Of a stretch of 64,000 bases of DNA, positions 53,918 through 63,090 are shown in pieces (the stretch's first letter is position 1; every line of letters starts with the position of its first letter). Location: contig NZ_VSFA01000015.1 of the NCBI RefSeq assembly GCF_008119785.1, forward strand, positions 45,001 to 109,000. The letters run 5' to 3'. The notes beneath the pieces are model-generated. The model did not search any database and had not been told where the DNA came from. It worked only from the letters and a program-made list of their open reading frames with translations. This stretch comes from Micromonospora sp. MP36 (lineage in GTDB: Bacteria > Actinomycetota > Actinomycetes > Mycobacteriales > Micromonosporaceae). The translations under genes and the position numbers were made by a program.

Positions 53918-54196
53918 TCAGTCCCGGCGGTCCTCGTCGGGTACGGGAATCTCCTGGTTCTGCTCCACGGCGTCCGCCGGGTTGACGCCGCCGTGCACGG
54001 CGCCGGCCAGGTCGGTCCGGTCACTCGGCGGCCGCAGGACGCCCTGCTCCGCCAGGTCCGCCTCGGACGCCTCCGGCACGGCCTCGGAGACCGTGTCCGG
54101 CGGGCCGACCACGGTCTCGTCCTGCCGCTGCTCCTGCGCGTCGGCGTCGGGCGGTCGGCGCAGCGAGTCAGCCTGCTCGTCCCAGTTGGCGGTCAT
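53918..54196 (-). CDS. Small acidic hypothetical protein
   Basis: This 92-residue protein is rich in aspartate, glutamate, proline and glutamine. It begins MTANWDEQADSLRRPPDADA and ends AVEQNQEIPVPDEDRRD. It is predicted to be disordered. There is no signal or membrane segment and no recognised domain. It lies 26 bp downstream of the DUF2267 gene on the same strand, so the two may be co-transcribed. Confidence 0.6.
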   Translation of the reverse strand: MTANWDEQADSLRRPPDADAQEQRQDETVVGPPDTVSEAVPEASEADLAEQGVLRPPSDRTDLAGAVHGGVNPADAVEQNQEIPVPDEDRRD

Positions 54197-54222
54197 CGTG
54201 GCCTCCGACCCGAGCGCCCCGG

Positions 54223-54624
54223 TCAGCGCGTGCGCTGCACGAAGGGCGCGGTCTGGTCGGCGATCTCGCCGAACTCCGCCGGAAGCTGGGACACCACGTC
54301 GTCGTACGCCCCGGGCGGGAGCGCCTGACGGAGGGCGTCGAACACGGCGGTCGCCCCGTCCTTCGCCCGCTCCGGGTCGACCTCGGCGCGCCCGCTGACC
54401 CGCTGCAGGAAGACGTCGAGCCCGAAACGCTCGGCCGTCTCACTCGGGCCGAACGCGTACGGTCGCAGGCCCTCGGGCAGTTGGCCCGCCAGATCACGCG
54501 CCTCGCCGCCGTCGATCCGCTCCGCCAGCGTCGTCAGCGTGGCCCGGACGAGGGCGGTCGCCTGCCGCGACGACGTCCCGGTGCGCTTCGCCACCAGGCC
54601 GATGAACTGGTTGTCGTCCATCAT
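54223..54624 (-). CDS. DUF2267 protein
   Basis: This is a 133-residue helical protein. It begins MMDDNQFIGLVAKRTGTSS and shows the family pattern RATLTTLAERIDGGEARDLAGQ, LPEGLRPYAFGP and FLQRVSGRAEVD, ending with LPAEFGEIADQTAPFVQR. DUF2267 proteins often occur with stress genes; no biochemical role is known. Its 5' end overlaps the end of the DUF2809-like gene by 131 bases in another frame. Confidence 0.85.
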   Translation of the reverse strand: MMDDNQFIGLVAKRTGTSSRQATALVRATLTTLAERIDGGEARDLAGQLPEGLRPYAFGPSETAERFGLDVFLQRVSGRAEVDPERAKDGATAVFDALRQALPPGAYDDVVSQLPAEFGEIADQTAPFVQRTR

Positions 54625-55051
54625 CAGGGCCCTTCTCTCGGACGGATGCCCGCGTCTTCCCCGCCGTCGCCGGCTCAAACGGCAGCAGCCGGTGCAGCAC
54701 GACCAGCGGCACCACGCCGACGGGATACCAGAGCAGATCGACCGGATCGAACTGGACGCCCAGCACCAGCCGGGCCAGCAGGCTGCGCGCGGACAACGCG
54801 GCCGGTACGCCGGTGAGCTGGAAGCACTCCATCGCCCAGCAGAAGCCGGCCGCGACGACCCCGGCCGGCAGCGGGCGCAGGCGCGGCCACAGGAAGAGCG
54901 CCCCGGCGTACACCAGGGACGCGTAGAGGGCGGTGCCCGAGTATTGCTCGAGGCGGCCGTCGGCGAGGGCGCGGATGGTCAGCGCCACCGCCAGGAACAG
55001 CGTCGCCGACAGCAGCATGAGCAGCCGGAAGACGGCCGGCCGGATCGACAT
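54494..55051 (-). CDS. DUF2809-type small membrane protein with runaway C-terminus
   Basis: This is a 185-residue protein. The first about 125 residues contain four hydrophobic segments (LLMLLSATLFLAVALTIRAL, ASLVYAGALFLWPRL, AGVVAAGFCWAMECFQLTGV and DLLWYPVGVVPLVVL), fitting the DUF2809/VanZ-like pattern. Beyond about residue 128 the sequence is arginine/glycine-rich and reads through the DUF2267 gene in a different frame. This suggests a lost stop or a frameshift. Without the overrun the protein would end near residue 130. Confidence 0.7.
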   Translation of the reverse strand: MSIRPAVFRLLMLLSATLFLAVALTIRALADGRLEQYSGTALYASLVYAGALFLWPRLRPLPAGVVAAGFCWAMECFQLTGVPAALSARSLLARLVLGVQFDPVDLLWYPVGVVPLVVLHRLLPFEPATAGKTRASVREKGPDDGRQPVHRPGGEAHRDVVAAGDRPRPGHADDAGGADRRRRGA

Positions 55052-55088
55052 TCCGGCGATGCTATCGGCGCAGGTCGGTTCATGCCGT

Positions 55089-55134
55089 CCCGGGCCGGCG
55101 GCCCGCGCAAGGATCGGCGGGCCGCCGGCCCGGG
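55089..55134. terminator. Perfect 18-bp hairpin after L,D-transpeptidase
   Basis: CCCGGGCCGGCGGCCCGC and GCGGGCCGCCGGCCCGGG pair perfectly with a 10-base loop, eight bases beyond the stop of the transpeptidase (minus strand). Confidence 0.85.
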
Positions 55135-55141
55135 TGGCGCG

Positions 55142-55873
55142 TCAGCGGTAGATGTGCACGGGGACGCCGACCCCGATGACCGACCAGAGCCGGTTCATGG
55201 CGGGGATGGGCACCCGGACGCAGCCGTGGCTCGCCGGATAGGTCGGCACGGAGGTGGCGCCGTGCACCGCGTAGCCGCGGTAGAAGTAGTTCGGCCGCCA
55301 CAGCAGGCCCAGGTCGCTCTGTCGCCAGCCGTCGATGCGCCGTTGGATCGTGTAGTTGCCGGTGGGGGTGGGGGTGCTGGCCTTGCCGCTGGAGGCGTCC
55401 AGGATCCGTACCACTGACCCCCCGCGCGCCAGGTACAGCACCTGCGTGGTCAGGTTGGCCTCGAGCGAATAGCCGGAGTGCGTGTACCTCGGCTTGGGGA
55501 CGACCGGGCGGTCGAGCGCCGCCCAGGTGCGCGGGCCGACGATGCCGTCCCGGGTCAGCCCGTTCACCTTCTGGAAGGCGACGACGGCGTGGTGCGTCGA
55601 CGGTCCGAAGATGCCGTCGACCCCGCCGACGTCGTAGTGCAGCGCGGTGAGCCGGCGTTGCAGGGTGCTGACCGCGGTGCCCCGGGAGCCCTGTCGCAGC
55701 ACCGGCTTGCTCGTGGCGGCGAGCGTGACGGTGGCGACGGTGGAGGTGGTGGGAGCGGCGGCCGACGCCGAGGTGGCCGGAACGGCCAGGCCGGCGACGA
55801 GGAGGGCCATCCCGAGCGCGGCGCGCGAGGCGGGGTGGCGAAGGCGGGTGGTGTGTGGTGAGACGGGAAGCAT
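55142..55873 (-). CDS. Secreted L,D-transpeptidase with peptidoglycan-binding domain
   Basis: This is a 243-residue exported enzyme. The signal peptide (about 1-38, AASRAALGMALLVAG-like core, SASA cleavage) is followed by a peptidoglycan-binding type 1 domain (about 57-120: RQGSRGTAVSTLQRRLTAL and FGPSTHHAVVAFQKV). The YkuD domain has SGYSLEANLTTQVLYLARGG, YAVHGATSV and the catalytic SHGCVRV near residue 217. ATG 55873 has a good GGAAGGGAGG ribosome binding site. It is shorter and of a different subclass from the lipoprotein transpeptidase at 46386-47603. Confidence 0.93.
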   Translation of the reverse strand: MLPVSPHTTRLRHPASRAALGMALLVAGLAVPATSASAAAPTTSTVATVTLAATSKPVLRQGSRGTAVSTLQRRLTALHYDVGGVDGIFGPSTHHAVVAFQKVNGLTRDGIVGPRTWAALDRPVVPKPRYTHSGYSLEANLTTQVLYLARGGSVVRILDASSGKASTPTPTGNYTIQRRIDGWRQSDLGLLWRPNYFYRGYAVHGATSVPTYPASHGCVRVPIPAMNRLWSVIGVGVPVHIYR

Positions 55874-55980
55874 CGTCCCTCCCTTCCGAATTCCTGAGCA
55901 TGACGGTAGCCCGCGGAAGCGAGGACCGCTGCCCCGTTTCGTACCAGTTCCGCACGTTCGAGATCAGAACACGCGCGGCG

Positions 55981-56325
55981 TCAGGCCACCCGCGGCACGG
56001 GCTGGATCGGCACGGCCGCCCGGTGCGCGGAGACGTCGCCGGTAATCTCCACCGACGGTGCCGAGGCGAGCTCACCGACCTCGGTGGCGGCCGGGCCCGA
56101 CCCGGTCACGTCACCGCCGGCCGAATCATCGGGAGCGGCGACACGCTGCATGTCGGTGAGCAGCGTCAGGAGTCGCCCGAGGTCGTCGACGGGCATCCGG
56201 AACGAGCCACGGCAGAGCGTGCTCCACAGGGACAACACCACCGCACCGCGGTCCGGGTGGTAGCTGACCCGCAGGGTCCGGTCCTCGCCGCGCAGGTCGG
56301 TGAACAGGTCACCGAAGCTGGGCAT
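55981..56325 (-). CDS. Hypothetical small protein
   Basis: This is a 114-residue protein. The first half (MPSFGDLFTDLRGEDRTLR, then YHPDRGAVVLSLW and RMPVDDLGRLLTLLTDM) looks like a compact beta/alpha domain; the second half is low-complexity. ATG 56325 is preferred because GGGAGAGG lies 10 bases upstream. No family recognised. It is divergent from the dienelactone hydrolase gene. Confidence 0.65.
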   Translation of the reverse strand: MPSFGDLFTDLRGEDRTLRVSYHPDRGAVVLSLWSTLCRGSFRMPVDDLGRLLTLLTDMQRVAAPDDSAGGDVTGSGPAATEVGELASAPSVEITGDVSAHRAAVPIQPVPRVA

Positions 56326-56545
56326 CGGTCGCACCTCTCCCATCGATCCAGGATGCCGCAGACACCCGGGCACGGAAAGACCTACGACGCCGCGGGTGCA
56401 CCGAGCTCCGGCCAGGGCTGAGGTGGGGCAGTCGCACGGTTCTCCCGCGCTGACCGGTCACCGCGCGCGCCGCGCCCTCGACGGGCGGCCCCGCGACGCG
56501 GCGAGTAGCGTGCACCCGAACGATCAACGCGAGGAGGCTCCCACC

Positions 56546-57298
56546 GTGCACACGACGACCGTGGACGTGCCGACCGGCGACGGGATGGCCGACGCGTACC
56601 TCGTCCGGCCCGACGGGGACGGCCCCTTCCCGGCAGTCCTGGTGTTCATGGACGCGTTCGGGCTGCGCCCGCAGATGGCGGAGATGGCCGAGACGATTGC
56701 CGCCCGCGGCCACGTCGTGCTGGTGCCGAATCTCTTCCACCGCTTCGGCCGCGCGCCGCTGGTCGACCTGTCCGGGCTCCGCGACCCGTCCCAGCGCGGT
56801 GCGCTGTTCGAGCAGCTCGGCCCGATGATCCGCTCCCTGACCCCGGCGGTGATCGCCCGGGACACCGCCGCCTACCTGGACTTCCTGGCCGCGCAGCCCG
56901 ACGTCGCGCCCGGCCCGGTCGCCATCACCGGCTACTGCATGGGCGGCAGGAACGCGCTGCGCGCCATCGAGGCGCACCCGGACCGGATCGCCGCCGCGGC
57001 CGCCTTCCACGCCGGGCGGCTGGCCACCGACGCCCCGGACAGCCCCCACCTCGCCGTCGGCTCCGTCACCGGAGAGCTGTACTTCGGCCACGCCGACCAC
57101 GACCCGTCGATGCCGGCCGAGCAGATCGCCGTCCTGGAGAAGGCCCTGGACAGCGCGGGCGTCACCTACCGCTCCGAGGTCTACCCCGGCGCCCGCCACG
57201 GCTACACCCAGGCCGACACCTCCGAGTACGACGAGCAGGCCACCGAACGGCACTGGGCAGCCCTGTTCGACCTGCTCGACCGCACGTTCCGCCGCTGA
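56546..57298 (+). CDS. Dienelactone hydrolase-family protein
   Basis: This is a 250-residue alpha/beta hydrolase. The nucleophile is C131 in GYCMGG, the acid D184 or D186 in GHADHDPSM, and the base H218 in GARHGY, as in DLH enzymes that open dienelactones in aromatic degradation. D36 stands where many DLHs have glutamate. GTG 56546 has a strong GAGGAGG ribosome binding site. No aromatic-degradation genes are adjacent, so a general esterase role is equally likely. Confidence 0.9.
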   Translation: MHTTTVDVPTGDGMADAYLVRPDGDGPFPAVLVFMDAFGLRPQMAEMAETIAARGHVVLVPNLFHRFGRAPLVDLSGLRDPSQRGALFEQLGPMIRSLTPAVIARDTAAYLDFLAAQPDVAPGPVAITGYCMGGRNALRAIEAHPDRIAAAAAFHAGRLATDAPDSPHLAVGSVTGELYFGHADHDPSMPAEQIAVLEKALDSAGVTYRSEVYPGARHGYTQADTSEYDEQATERHWAALFDLLDRTFRR

Positions 57299-57376
57299 CC
57301 CGGACGCCGAGCGGGCGGCCGCCACAACCACCACCAACGGGACGATTCACCCGCGTCGCGCCGGGTAACCGCCGCC

Positions 57377-58765
57377 ATGGCCGACGAGCGCCGCACCGCC
57401 GACAGCGTCCGCTCACCACTGGACCGGGTGACCGAGCGGGGCGAACGAGCGGTGGGCCGGGCCCGCGCCCAGGGTGGACAGGCCGGCCGGCTGCGGTTGC
57501 GCCAGCTGGAGATCACCACCGTGATCTCCGTGCAGGCCGGGCTCGCCGCCGCACTTGCCGCCCTGCTCGCCCAGTACCTCCTCGGTCCCGGCGCGCACGT
57601 CTTCGCCCCGGCCGCCGCGGTCGGCACCATCGCCACCGCCATCGGACAGCGAGCCCGCCGGACAGCCGAGCTGCTGATCGGGGTGGGACTCGGCATCGTC
57701 GTCGGAGACCTGCTGCGCTTCCTGCTCGGCTCCGGGACCTGGCAGCTCGGGCTGGTGGTGGCCCTGGCGATCGCGACGGCGCTGCTGGTAGCCGGCCGGG
57801 GCGGCGCCCTGGTTGCCCAGGCGGGCGGTACCGCCGTCCTGATCTCCGCCCTGGCCCCGGTCCGGTCCGGCCTCGAGCTGCCCCGGATCTTCGACGCGCT
57901 CGTCGGCGGCGCGGTCGGCCTCGCGGTGGTCGCTCTGCTGCTGCCGGTCAACCCGATCCGGGTGCTGGACCGGGCGGCCAAGCCGATCTTCACCCTCCTC
58001 ACCGCGCAGCTCGACGCGGTGGCGCACGCCCTGACCACCCGGGACGCCGACGCGGCCGTCCGCGCCTTGGAGGGACTGCGCGGGCTGGACGCCGACGTCG
58101 GGCGGCTCAACGAGGCGCTCACCGGCGCCGGGGAGGTGGTCACGCTCGCGCCGGCCCGTTGGCACCGCCGCGCGCTGTACCACCGCTACGCCAACGGCGC
58201 CGCACACCTGGAACGGCTGATCCTCTACGCCCGGTCGGTGGCCCGCCGATCCGCCACCGCCCTGCAGTACGGCGAGCCCATCCCCGCTGAACTCCCCGAC
58301 GCCGTCACCCGGCTCGCCGACGCCGCACGGGCGCTGCGCCACGCGGGCCGCTCCGGCGGGGAACTGGACCGCACCCACCAGCTGACCCAGGAGAGCGCCC
58401 AACTGGCCGGCCGGGCGTGGGCCCAGGGCGTCCGCTCGTACGGTGACGGGGTGATCACCGACCTGCGCACGGCGGCCAGCGAGCTGCTGCGGGCCACCGG
58501 TTGCGACCCGGACGACGCCAACCGGATCGTGCGGAGCGCGGCCGGCGCGGGTGAGGCGGAGCTGCGTCCGCCGATCCGGGCGCGGATGCTCCGGCCACAG
58601 CGGGACACCCCGCGTGCCCGACGCCGCCTTCGGCTGCGGCGGCGTACCCGCGGACGGCGGGGCGGGGCTCCGCGCGTCACCGCGCCGGCCCGAGGCGGGG
58701 CGCGAGCCGGTGCGGCGGCAGGCCACGGACCGGAAACTGGCCCCTCCCACGACCGCCGCGGCTGA
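57377..58765 (+). CDS. FUSC/aromatic-acid-exporter-like membrane protein
   Basis: This is a 462-residue protein. About six hydrophobic segments lie between 48 and 205 (for example ISVQAGLAAALAALLAQYLL and AELLIGVGLGIVVGDLLRFL), with the FUSC-like RARRTAELLIG element. A long helical cytoplasmic domain follows (about 215-410), then a very basic, arginine-rich tail. Homologues include putative aromatic-acid exporters. The start follows GCCGCC without a strong ribosome binding site. The last about 60 residues may be poorly conserved. Confidence 0.8.
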   Translation: MADERRTADSVRSPLDRVTERGERAVGRARAQGGQAGRLRLRQLEITTVISVQAGLAAALAALLAQYLLGPGAHVFAPAAAVGTIATAIGQRARRTAELLIGVGLGIVVGDLLRFLLGSGTWQLGLVVALAIATALLVAGRGGALVAQAGGTAVLISALAPVRSGLELPRIFDALVGGAVGLAVVALLLPVNPIRVLDRAAKPIFTLLTAQLDAVAHALTTRDADAAVRALEGLRGLDADVGRLNEALTGAGEVVTLAPARWHRRALYHRYANGAAHLERLILYARSVARRSATALQYGEPIPAELPDAVTRLADAARALRHAGRSGGELDRTHQLTQESAQLAGRAWAQGVRSYGDGVITDLRTAASELLRATGCDPDDANRIVRSAAGAGEAELRPPIRARMLRPQRDTPRARRRLRLRRRTRGRRGGAPRVTAPARGGARAGAAAGHGPETGPSHDRRG

Positions 58766-58778
58766 CTACCGTCGGGTC

Positions 58779-59492
58779 ATGGCCATGGACCCGGATGAAT
58801 TGCGCGGCCGCTTCGCGAGTCTGACCACCGCCCACGTCGCCGACGCCTGCCTGCGGGCCGGCGTGCCGGTCCGCTGCGCCCCGCCGGGCGTGGGACCGGT
58901 GGTGGCCGGTGGGCGGGCGGCCGGGCGGGTGCTGCCGGCCCGGCACGTCGGCAGCGTCGACATGTTCCTCGAGGCGATCGACCGGGCCGCGCCCGGCGAC
59001 GTGCTGGTGGTGGACAACGGCGGGCGCACCGACGAGGCGTGCGTCGGCGACCTGGTGGTGCTGGAGGCGCAGACCGCCGGGCTGGCCGGCCTGGTGGTCT
59101 GGGGCCTGCACCGCGACACCGGGGACATCCGGGCCGTCGGGCTGCCGGTGTTCAGCCTCGGCGCCACCCCCACCGGGCCGCAGCGGCTCGACCCCCGGCC
59201 GCCGGAGGCGTTGACCTCGGCGCGGGTGGGGGAGTGGACCATCGGCCCCGACGACGTCGCGCTGGCCGACGACGATGGGGTGCTCTTCATCCCGGCCACC
59301 CGGGCCCGGGAACTGTTCGACCTTGCGGAGTCCATCAGGGACACCGAGCGGCGGCAGGCCGACCGGATCCGCGCCGGTGAACCGCTGCGGGCGCAGGTGG
59401 GCTTCGGCGGCTACCTGGCCGCCCGGGCGGATAACCCGACGCTGACCTTCCGGGACCATCTGCGCGCGGTCGGCGGCGCCATCGAGGAGTGA
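58779..59492 (+). CDS. RraA-like / oxaloacetate decarboxylase-aldolase family protein
   Basis: This is a 237-residue protein of the RraA/HMG aldolase fold. Key segments are SLTTAHVADACLRAGVPV, AGRVLPARHVGSVDMFLEAI, GDVLVVDNGGRTDEACVGD and the ligand motif LAGLVVWGLHRDTGDIRA; typical family members have RDxxxL here. PDDVALADDDGVLFIPA matches the C-terminal half. Likely a 4-hydroxy-4-methyl-2-oxoglutarate aldolase relative or an unknown regulator. An alternative ATG at 58785 is two codons later. Its stop is two bases before the end of the convergent membrane gene. Confidence 0.85.
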   Translation: MAMDPDELRGRFASLTTAHVADACLRAGVPVRCAPPGVGPVVAGGRAAGRVLPARHVGSVDMFLEAIDRAAPGDVLVVDNGGRTDEACVGDLVVLEAQTAGLAGLVVWGLHRDTGDIRAVGLPVFSLGATPTGPQRLDPRPPEALTSARVGEWTIGPDDVALADDDGVLFIPATRARELFDLAESIRDTERRQADRIRAGEPLRAQVGFGGYLAARADNPTLTFRDHLRAVGGAIEE

Positions 59493-59494
59493 GC

Positions 59495-60124
59495 TCAGCG
59501 GGGGTCGTGCCCTGGTGCGGGGGTGAGGCGCCGTAGCCGGCGGTTCCACCACGCGGGGCGGGTGTGCGCCTGCCGCCGCAACCGCCGGTGCTCCCAGTGC
59601 TGGTAGGCGACGAGCGCCGGCACGAGTCCGAGCATCGCCACCGGCACGCGCCGGCGGGCGGTGGGGTTCTCCCCGGCGACGGCGAGCAGGCCCGCGACGG
59701 CCGAGGTGTAGAGGATCGGGTTGTAGAAGCGCATCAACTCGGGTCCCAGCCCCTCGCAGTCCACCAGCCACGGCACGCCTGCCCTGCTGCGCCGGGTCGG
59801 CCAACCGAGCAGATGGGCCGAGACGGCGGCGAGCCCGAAGCCGTTCGCCGCCGCCAACAACGTGTCCACGGACTCGTCGCGAGCGGTGGCAGTCAGGACC
59901 CCGCCGGTGACGAGGGTCCAGAAACCCGCGGCGGCGTACGGCCCGATCACCGAGGCGAGCGGCATGCCGACGCCGGCGCCCAGCTCGAAGGCCACGTGTG
60001 CCGCCAGGCTGACCACGGTCAGCCGGGTCAACGGGCGACGACCGACGCGGGGCGCCCGGACGGGACGGGCGCGCGGCGCCCAAATCTGTCCGACACCACG
60101 GGCTGTGTGCCGGAAAGGGTTCAT
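59495..60124 (-). CDS. Membrane hypothetical protein
   Basis: This is a 209-residue protein with a basic N-terminus (MNPFRHTARGVGQIWAPRAR) followed by several hydrophobic segments. These include RLTVVSLAAHVAFELGAGVG, GPYAAAGFWTLVTGGVL, GFGLAAVSAHLLGWP and VAMLGLVPALVAYQHW. The end is arginine-rich. No conserved motif is recognised. ATG 60124 is chosen because sequence further upstream is not membrane-like. It is convergent with the RraA-like gene. Confidence 0.65.
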   Translation of the reverse strand: MNPFRHTARGVGQIWAPRARPVRAPRVGRRPLTRLTVVSLAAHVAFELGAGVGMPLASVIGPYAAAGFWTLVTGGVLTATARDESVDTLLAAANGFGLAAVSAHLLGWPTRRSRAGVPWLVDCEGLGPELMRFYNPILYTSAVAGLLAVAGENPTARRRVPVAMLGLVPALVAYQHWEHRRLRRQAHTRPAWWNRRLRRLTPAPGHDPR

Positions 60125-60289
60125 TCGGCTCCGCCCTTCACGAGGCCCCCGTGGCCGTTGCCCGAATGGCGATCGCCGGCCCGGTGTACCCCGTTTTTCG
60201 GCGGGCATTCGCCGAGCCGGGATCAGCGGCGGGAGCGACCGTCGGTTGATCACGGGCTGGGCGTCGCGGAAGGTGGACAGCGGGCCGTG

Positions 60290-60325
60290 GCCGGCCCGGA
60301 CGGCGCGGGAGCCGTCCGGGCCGGC
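60290..60325. terminator. Hairpin terminator after S15 peptidase
   Basis: GCCGGCCCGGACGGC and GCCGTCCGGGCCGGC form a perfect 15-bp stem with a 6-base loop, eight bases beyond the peptidase stop (minus strand). Confidence 0.8.
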
Positions 60326-60333
60326 GACGTACC

Positions 60334-62208
60334 TCAGAAGCCGAGCGCCTCGCGGCCGCCGACGATTGGCAGGGTGAGGCGGCTGGAGCCGGGCTGGACG
60401 GTCAGTCGGGTGCCGCCGAGCGGCAGCAGGGTGTATTCCTGGTCGCTGGAGAAGACGACCACCCCGATTCGGTGCCCCGCCGCGAAGACGTAGTCCTTCG
60501 GCTGCAGGGTCCACTGGTAGTCGTACATGATCCCCTGCTGGACGGCGGTCGTGTGCGACCAGCCGGTCCGGTTCTGCGGATCCATCCAGCCCCGGGTCAC
60601 CACGACCGGGCGCGCCGTCGAGCCGGGCGCGCCGTAGTCGACCAGGTAGACCGACAGGTTGGCGTCGGCGCGGTTGTCGATGGACATCCGCAACCGCATC
60701 TCGGGCCGTCCGGACAGGCGCACGTCACGGGTCAGCACCGGGGAGCGGTAGACGAGCCGGTTGGCGCTGGCCGTGTCGGGACCGGCCACCAGGGTGCTCG
60801 GGCTGATCGTGCGGCCCTCGTCCACGAAGGACTGCTCGGCGCGCTGGTTCAGCGGCCCCGTGGTGATCAGGCTGCCGGGCTCGGTCGGGCTGTCGGCGGC
60901 GAGGTGCAGCGCCACGTCCCGGGCAGCCGGGTCCGGCCAGTTGGCGTACGTGGTGTAGGACCGATCCTCGCGCTGCAGCACCGCCGTGGGCTCGTCCATG
61001 ATGCCGTTCGGTACCCCCCACAGCCAGTAGTCGAACCAGCGGTTCTCGGTCTGCTTGTAGGTCCACGCCTGGCCACCCGGCAGGGTCACCGTCGCGGAGC
61101 TGCCCGGCCCGCCGTGGCCGCCCTGGTGCAGCCAGATCTTGCGCGGCACACCGGCCGCGGCGAGACGGTCCCACCAGCCGGCGAAGTTCTCCGTCTTCAC
61201 GTTCCAGTCGTTGAGCCCGTGCACGACGAAGACGCTGGCGGTGACCTTCCTGGCGTCCGGCAGGTAGTCGCGTGCCCGCCAGAACTCGCTGTAGTCCCCG
61301 GTGACCCGGTCCTGTTCGGCCGTCAGCTGGGCGATCTCGTCGGCGCACCGGCCCTCGGCGCGCGCCCGGCCCGCGGTGTACTGGGCGAGGATGTCCAGGT
61401 CCTCACCCTGGAAGGTGCCCGGCGCCACCACCAGTCCGTTGGCCCGGTAGTAGTCGTACCAGTTGCTGATCGCGGAGACCGGGATGATGGTCTTGAGGTT
61501 CTCGACACCGGTCGTGGCCACCATGTTGGGCAGCGTCCCGTTGTACGACACGCCGGTCATGCCGACCGCGCCGGTGGTCCAGTCGGCGGTGACCGGCTCG
61601 CCGGCGGCGTTGTACGCCTTCGCCCGGCCACCCAGCCAGTCGATGATGGCCTTCGTACCCAGCGTCTCCGCCATGTCCCCACTGGTCGGACACCCGTCGG
61701 AGTCCGCGGTGCCGATGCTCTGCCCGAGCACCACCGCGTATCCGCGCGGGACGTAGTAGTCGTCGAGGGAGCCGGGCAGGTTGGCCTTGGCCCGCTGGAT
61801 CCCGACCGCCTGCGCCTGGCTGCGCAGCTGCTGGGTGAGCCCCGTCTGCGGCAGCTCGTCGACCAGCACGCTCGGGTACGGCACGTCGCCCCAGGTGCCC
61901 TTGCGGTACGGGCTGTGCTCGAAGACGACGGGGACCTTGAAGCCCTCGGTGGCGGTCTCCCGAGGGCGGGAGATGTCGGCGACGACCCGGTCGAGCCGGC
62001 CGTCATGGTCGGTGTCGAGCGGCGTCTCCACCCACACCCGTTCCTCGATGGCGTCGGTGAACGAGAACACCGGTTGCGTCATTCCGTCGCGGACGACGAT
62101 GCCGGGTGACGGCGTCGGCGCGGCGCCGGCCGGTGCCGCGGGCACGGCCAGGATCGATGTGGTGGCTAAGGCGGCGGCAAGCAGAATGCGGTGGCGCGGT
62201 TGGCGCAC
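60334..62208 (-). CDS. Secreted S15-type Xaa-Pro dipeptidyl-peptidase-like enzyme
   Basis: This 624-residue exported serine peptidase has a signal peptide at about 1-30 (RILLAAALATTSILAVPAAP, AGA cleavage). The alpha/beta hydrolase triad is visible: S221 in MTGVSYNGT, D334 in GLNDWNVK and H365 in LHQGGHGGPG. A C-terminal jelly-roll domain (about 425-620) contains SGRPEMRLRMSIDNRADANL. The plan matches X-Pro dipeptidyl-peptidases and cocaine-esterase relatives. The start is GTG 62208 with GGGAGGTACCT upstream. It probably trims proline-containing peptides outside the cell. Confidence 0.92.
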   Translation of the reverse strand: MRQPRHRILLAAALATTSILAVPAAPAGAAPTPSPGIVVRDGMTQPVFSFTDAIEERVWVETPLDTDHDGRLDRVVADISRPRETATEGFKVPVVFEHSPYRKGTWGDVPYPSVLVDELPQTGLTQQLRSQAQAVGIQRAKANLPGSLDDYYVPRGYAVVLGQSIGTADSDGCPTSGDMAETLGTKAIIDWLGGRAKAYNAAGEPVTADWTTGAVGMTGVSYNGTLPNMVATTGVENLKTIIPVSAISNWYDYYRANGLVVAPGTFQGEDLDILAQYTAGRARAEGRCADEIAQLTAEQDRVTGDYSEFWRARDYLPDARKVTASVFVVHGLNDWNVKTENFAGWWDRLAAAGVPRKIWLHQGGHGGPGSSATVTLPGGQAWTYKQTENRWFDYWLWGVPNGIMDEPTAVLQREDRSYTTYANWPDPAARDVALHLAADSPTEPGSLITTGPLNQRAEQSFVDEGRTISPSTLVAGPDTASANRLVYRSPVLTRDVRLSGRPEMRLRMSIDNRADANLSVYLVDYGAPGSTARPVVVTRGWMDPQNRTGWSHTTAVQQGIMYDYQWTLQPKDYVFAAGHRIGVVVFSSDQEYTLLPLGGTRLTVQPGSSRLTLPIVGGREALGF

Positions 62209-62343
62209 AGGTACCTCCCGTGGTGGGGGCTTTCACGGCGGGATCATGGTAGTTGCGCCAGTGGCCAGGGTCGATGGCCGCTGGGGGCGGACATGCCCCG
62301 AATGCTGCTGCCGTTCCGTCGCGGTAGGCCGTAGGTTGAGCGG

Positions 62344-62898
62344 GTGACGGGAGAGCTGATGCCAAGGCCCGAGATGCGGGTGTCCGATGCCGAGCGGAAC
62401 CAGGTCGTCGAGCAGCTGAACCAGGCGGTGGGCGAGGGACGGCTCACGCTCGCCGAGTTCGAGGACCGGATCGGAGGCGTACTCGCCGCTCGTACCCACG
62501 CTGACCTGGCGCCCTTCACCGCGGACCTGCCGGCGGCCGCCGCGCCGCAGGTGCTCGAGCTGCGGTCGCGCGCCTCGTCGCTCAAGCGGGCCGGCCGGTG
62601 GGTCGTGCCGAGGCAGGTGGTGGTCGAGGCCCGCTCGTCGAAGGTACGGCTGGACCTGACCGACGCCGTGATCACGTCGCCGACGGTGCAGGTGTCGCTC
62701 AACGTTCGCTCCAGCTCGCTCACGCTGGTGTTGCCGCCCGGGGCCTCCGCCTCAATCGACCAGGTGGAGATGTCCTCCAGCACGGCCAAGCAGCGGGTGC
62801 CGGACTCAGGCGGCCTGCACATTCACGTGAGCGGCAAACTTCAGTCGTCGAGCTTGAAGGTGCGGCGCCAACGCCGCTTCCTGCGCTGGCGGTGGTGA
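62344..62898 (+). CDS. DUF1707 (SHOCT-like) protein
   Basis: This is a 184-residue soluble protein. The N-terminal DUF1707 domain has RVSDAERNQVVEQLNQAV, GRLTLAEFEDRIGGVLAAR and THADLAPFTADLPA. The rest is beta-rich (VVVEARSSKVRLDLTDAVI, SSSLTLVLPPGASASID) and ends with a basic cluster, with no membrane helix. Homologues often act as regulators or membrane-associated proteins of unknown role. The start is GTG 62344; ATG 62359 is an alternative. Confidence 0.83.
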   Translation: MTGELMPRPEMRVSDAERNQVVEQLNQAVGEGRLTLAEFEDRIGGVLAARTHADLAPFTADLPAAAAPQVLELRSRASSLKRAGRWVVPRQVVVEARSSKVRLDLTDAVITSPTVQVSLNVRSSSLTLVLPPGASASIDQVEMSSSTAKQRVPDSGGLHIHVSGKLQSSSLKVRRQRRFLRWRW

Positions 62899-63090
62899 TC
62901 GGCGGACCCCGAGGGCTTCTCGGTCGCCCGGCCGGCGCGGCTTCCTGCCCCGTCGCGGTGACCGGAACCGGCCACGCCTGGGCGTTCCCTGTGGACGGAC
63001 GGAGGGTACCTTCTCGACCTATAACCAGTCGCTTGAAACGATTAGGCACCGACCTTCTCCTAGCGGATCACCGGCACGGCGCGGGGCATC

